The notes under the pieces: generated by a model
The model's database searches: none
What the model saw: only the letters and a program-made list of their open reading frames with translations
What the model was told of the DNA's origin: nothing
Translations under genes and position numbers: made by a program
NCBI GenBank assembly: GCA_020055645.1
Contig: CM034546.1
Coordinates: 105,855,812-105,919,811, forward strand
Source of the DNA: Tomocerus qinae
Lineage: Eukaryota > Arthropoda > Collembola > Entomobryomorpha > Tomoceridae
Direction of reading: 5' to 3'
DNA: 64,000 nt
Shown here: positions 62,464 through 64,000 of the stretch, in pieces
Position numbering within the stretch: the first letter of the stretch is position 1
Layout of the letters: each line of letters opens with the position of its first letter

Positions 62464-62612
62464 GATTTTTTTACTTATTATTAAAGTTATTTTTGTGCCA
62501 TATAGACATATAAAAATTACAGACACTTTCTTCCTGTTTGGATTCCCGAATAATAATTACGAGACAATAAGTACCAGTTAAATTTTGTTTGAGATTCGTT
62601 ATAATATTATTA

Positions 62613-64000
62613 TTAATCACTGTCGGAAGACGAGCTACTGGAAGACGAGCCACCAAAACCTTTCATTCCTTTTTTCAAAGCATAACCACCGAGCCCAACT
62701 CCAGCTAAAGGAACTCCGTACTTCAACATTTTGTTCTTCTTTTTGTGTCCTTTCAATGCTTTCCCCTTTTATAAATCAAAAAAAGTAAATAAATGCACAA
62801 TTTTGACTTTACAAGGGTTACTTAAAGTTATGACTTACCGCGACAGCGCCACCGATGCCTAAAGCAGCAGCCGACCCTAGGATACCGCCCATTTTGCCCA
62901 TTCCTCCTCCGCCACCACTATGATGTCCCATTCCCATTCCTCCACCTCCATAACCGTGACCATGACCATGGCCTCCACCCATTCCTGGAATTTTACTCTG
63001 TAAAAATAAGATAAAAGTTATACAATTTTCAGGACATCCCTTAACAATTGTTTCAATAACATAAAATATAATAGAATAATAACTTACAGCAACTTTGGCG
63101 AGACCAACGCCAGCTAATCCTCCAGCCAACATTTTTCCGGCGTTGTCCAAAAGTCCACCTCCTTTTGACCCACCATGCTGTCCTTGAGGGTATCCTTGTT
63201 GCTAAAGGATCACAGGCATAACACTCAAATTAGAGAAGTTAAAAAGGGTTAATAAGAATTTGTTTAAATTAACGTTACAAAAAAGCAGTCATGATTAAAT
63301 TATTACTTATTCACTGTATTTATTTGCTATAAAAGCTGCAGTCAGCAAAGGAGCTCATTGAGAAGAAAAAGATTCAAATATGTTACAGATAGTACAAAAA
63401 ATAGATTAAGGAAAGCGTATAATAAGCAATTTGCCTGCTGATAATATCCGAGGCCATTATGAGGCTGCGTAGGATAAGTAGGATAGCAACCGCCCCCCGC
63501 AGACTGATGCTGGTGATAAGCATTCTGTGGAATTTAGATAAAACCATTATAAATGTGCATAAATGTGATGTGAAATGTGCAAAGCTTTTATGTAGCTCTT
63601 AATCTTAGTCATATAAGTATGACTGCATAGTAAAGAATACCAAAAGCAATTTTGAGTTTCTTATAACATTAATACATAAGACATTACAAATTGACAGGCA
63701 CAACTGAAACAAAAGCCACTTTGTTTTTGAATTGAGTGAAAATATTTTAGATTTTTTTGTATACCAAAAGTGGTTTATAAGTAATTACCGGGTAGCCAGG
63801 TTGTTGAGGGTATCCTTGTTGTGGATAACCACCGGGAGGTTGATATGGATATGCTCCTTGGTTGACATTTCCTGGATATCCCGCAGTTGGAGGTACGCCT
63901 CCTGGATATCCTGCCGGAGGAATGTTTGATGGATATCCAGATGGAGGAACATTTGACGGGTAACCTGCTGGAGGTACATTTGACGGGTAACCTGATGGAG
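62613..64000 (-). CDS. paralogue of the galectin-gene tail: PPxGYP-repeat, Gly-rich protein; 5' part outside window
   Basis: Exons 64000(partial)-63789, 63524-63435, 63201-63088, 62997-62839 and 62765-62613 join in frame. The first visible exon is a run of PPxGYPSN repeats. Then come NAYHQHQSAGGG, and GGLLDNAGKMLAGGLAGVGL, almost the same as residues 250-276 of the chimeric gene at 50-54.7 kb. Next are a Gly/His-rich segment (GGGHGHGHGYGGGG), a second Gly-Ala hydrophobic stretch, and a basic segment ending in an acidic poly-Ser tail (SSSSSSSDSD). Its 5' end probably encodes a galectin domain, but that lies outside the window. The intron after 63435 uses a GC donor (CAG/gcaaat). The PPxGYP repeats resemble flexible membrane- or calcium-associated tails; the function is unknown. 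Confidence 0.8.

Larger units (their letters stand above)
58476..62470 (-). mobile_element. non-LTR retrotransposon (APE-type LINE), ORF2 complete, 5' end truncated
   Basis: Two overlapping ORFs are followed by about 125 nt of 3' UTR and a simple (TAA)n tail (58476-58500). The start and stop of the two ORFs overlap as ATGA at 61373-61370. Upstream of ORF1 a stop codon lies in frame before any ATG, so the copy is probably 5'-truncated inside ORF1. The flanks are themselves TAA-rich, so the target duplication cannot be fixed. The domain order and absence of an RNase H domain suggest the CR1/L2/Jockey side of the tree; the clade is not settled. Confidence 0.9.

Overview
The window is nuclear DNA of an arthropod, probably a hexapod. 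It is AT-rich, its genes are split by short GT-AG introns (mostly 50-130 bp), and it carries a 376-codon arthropod-type actin. It also holds a near-intact non-LTR retrotransposon, many short inverted-repeat elements and minisatellites. I cannot name the species from sequence alone. Exon joins were made by eye from splice signals, reading phase and remembered family sequences.

Layout. 1-15.5 kb: an F-box protein (+), then on the minus strand the mRNA 3'-end processing factor CPSF2 (12 exons) and two C2H2 zinc-finger proteins, with a non-autonomous DNA element at 9.7-10.7 kb. 15.5-30 kb: a gene-poor stretch with actin (+) and an AIG1/GIMAP-like GTPase (+), whose start codon appears to be split by an intron. 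Next to it lies a cluster of inverted repeats (27.1-30.0 kb) with two large palindromes. 30-38 kb: a tetraspanin (+) with a large intronic minisatellite, the sulfhydryl oxidase ALR/Erv1 (-), and a 92-residue membrane protein (+) with a terminal-inverted-repeat element in an intron. 38-42 kb: a 79-bp satellite and other tandem repeats. 42-45 kb: PDPK1 kinase (+), complete with PH domain. 48.3-49.4 kb: a TA-flanked, pogo-like DNA element interrupted by a fold-back element. 50-64 kb, all minus strand: a galectin gene whose exons run in phase into a transposase-derived coding block, then the ESCRT-III gene CHMP3, a LINE with complete ORF2, and the 3' part of a second gene with the same proline/glycine-rich tail as the galectin gene (cut by the window end).

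There is no operon logic; most genes are independent housekeeping functions: RNA 3'-end processing, ESCRT-III, PI3K signalling, mitochondrial disulfide relay and cytoskeleton. The most unusual locus is 50.1-54.7 kb. There a carbohydrate-binding galectin domain with a PPxGY-like tail is followed, through phase-compatible splice sites, by an AT-hook and an approximately 870-residue domain resembling the RNase-H-fold transposase-like proteins amplified in insects. The neighbouring paralogue ends in two ordinary tail exons instead, which suggests capture of a mobile-element coding region by a galectin gene.
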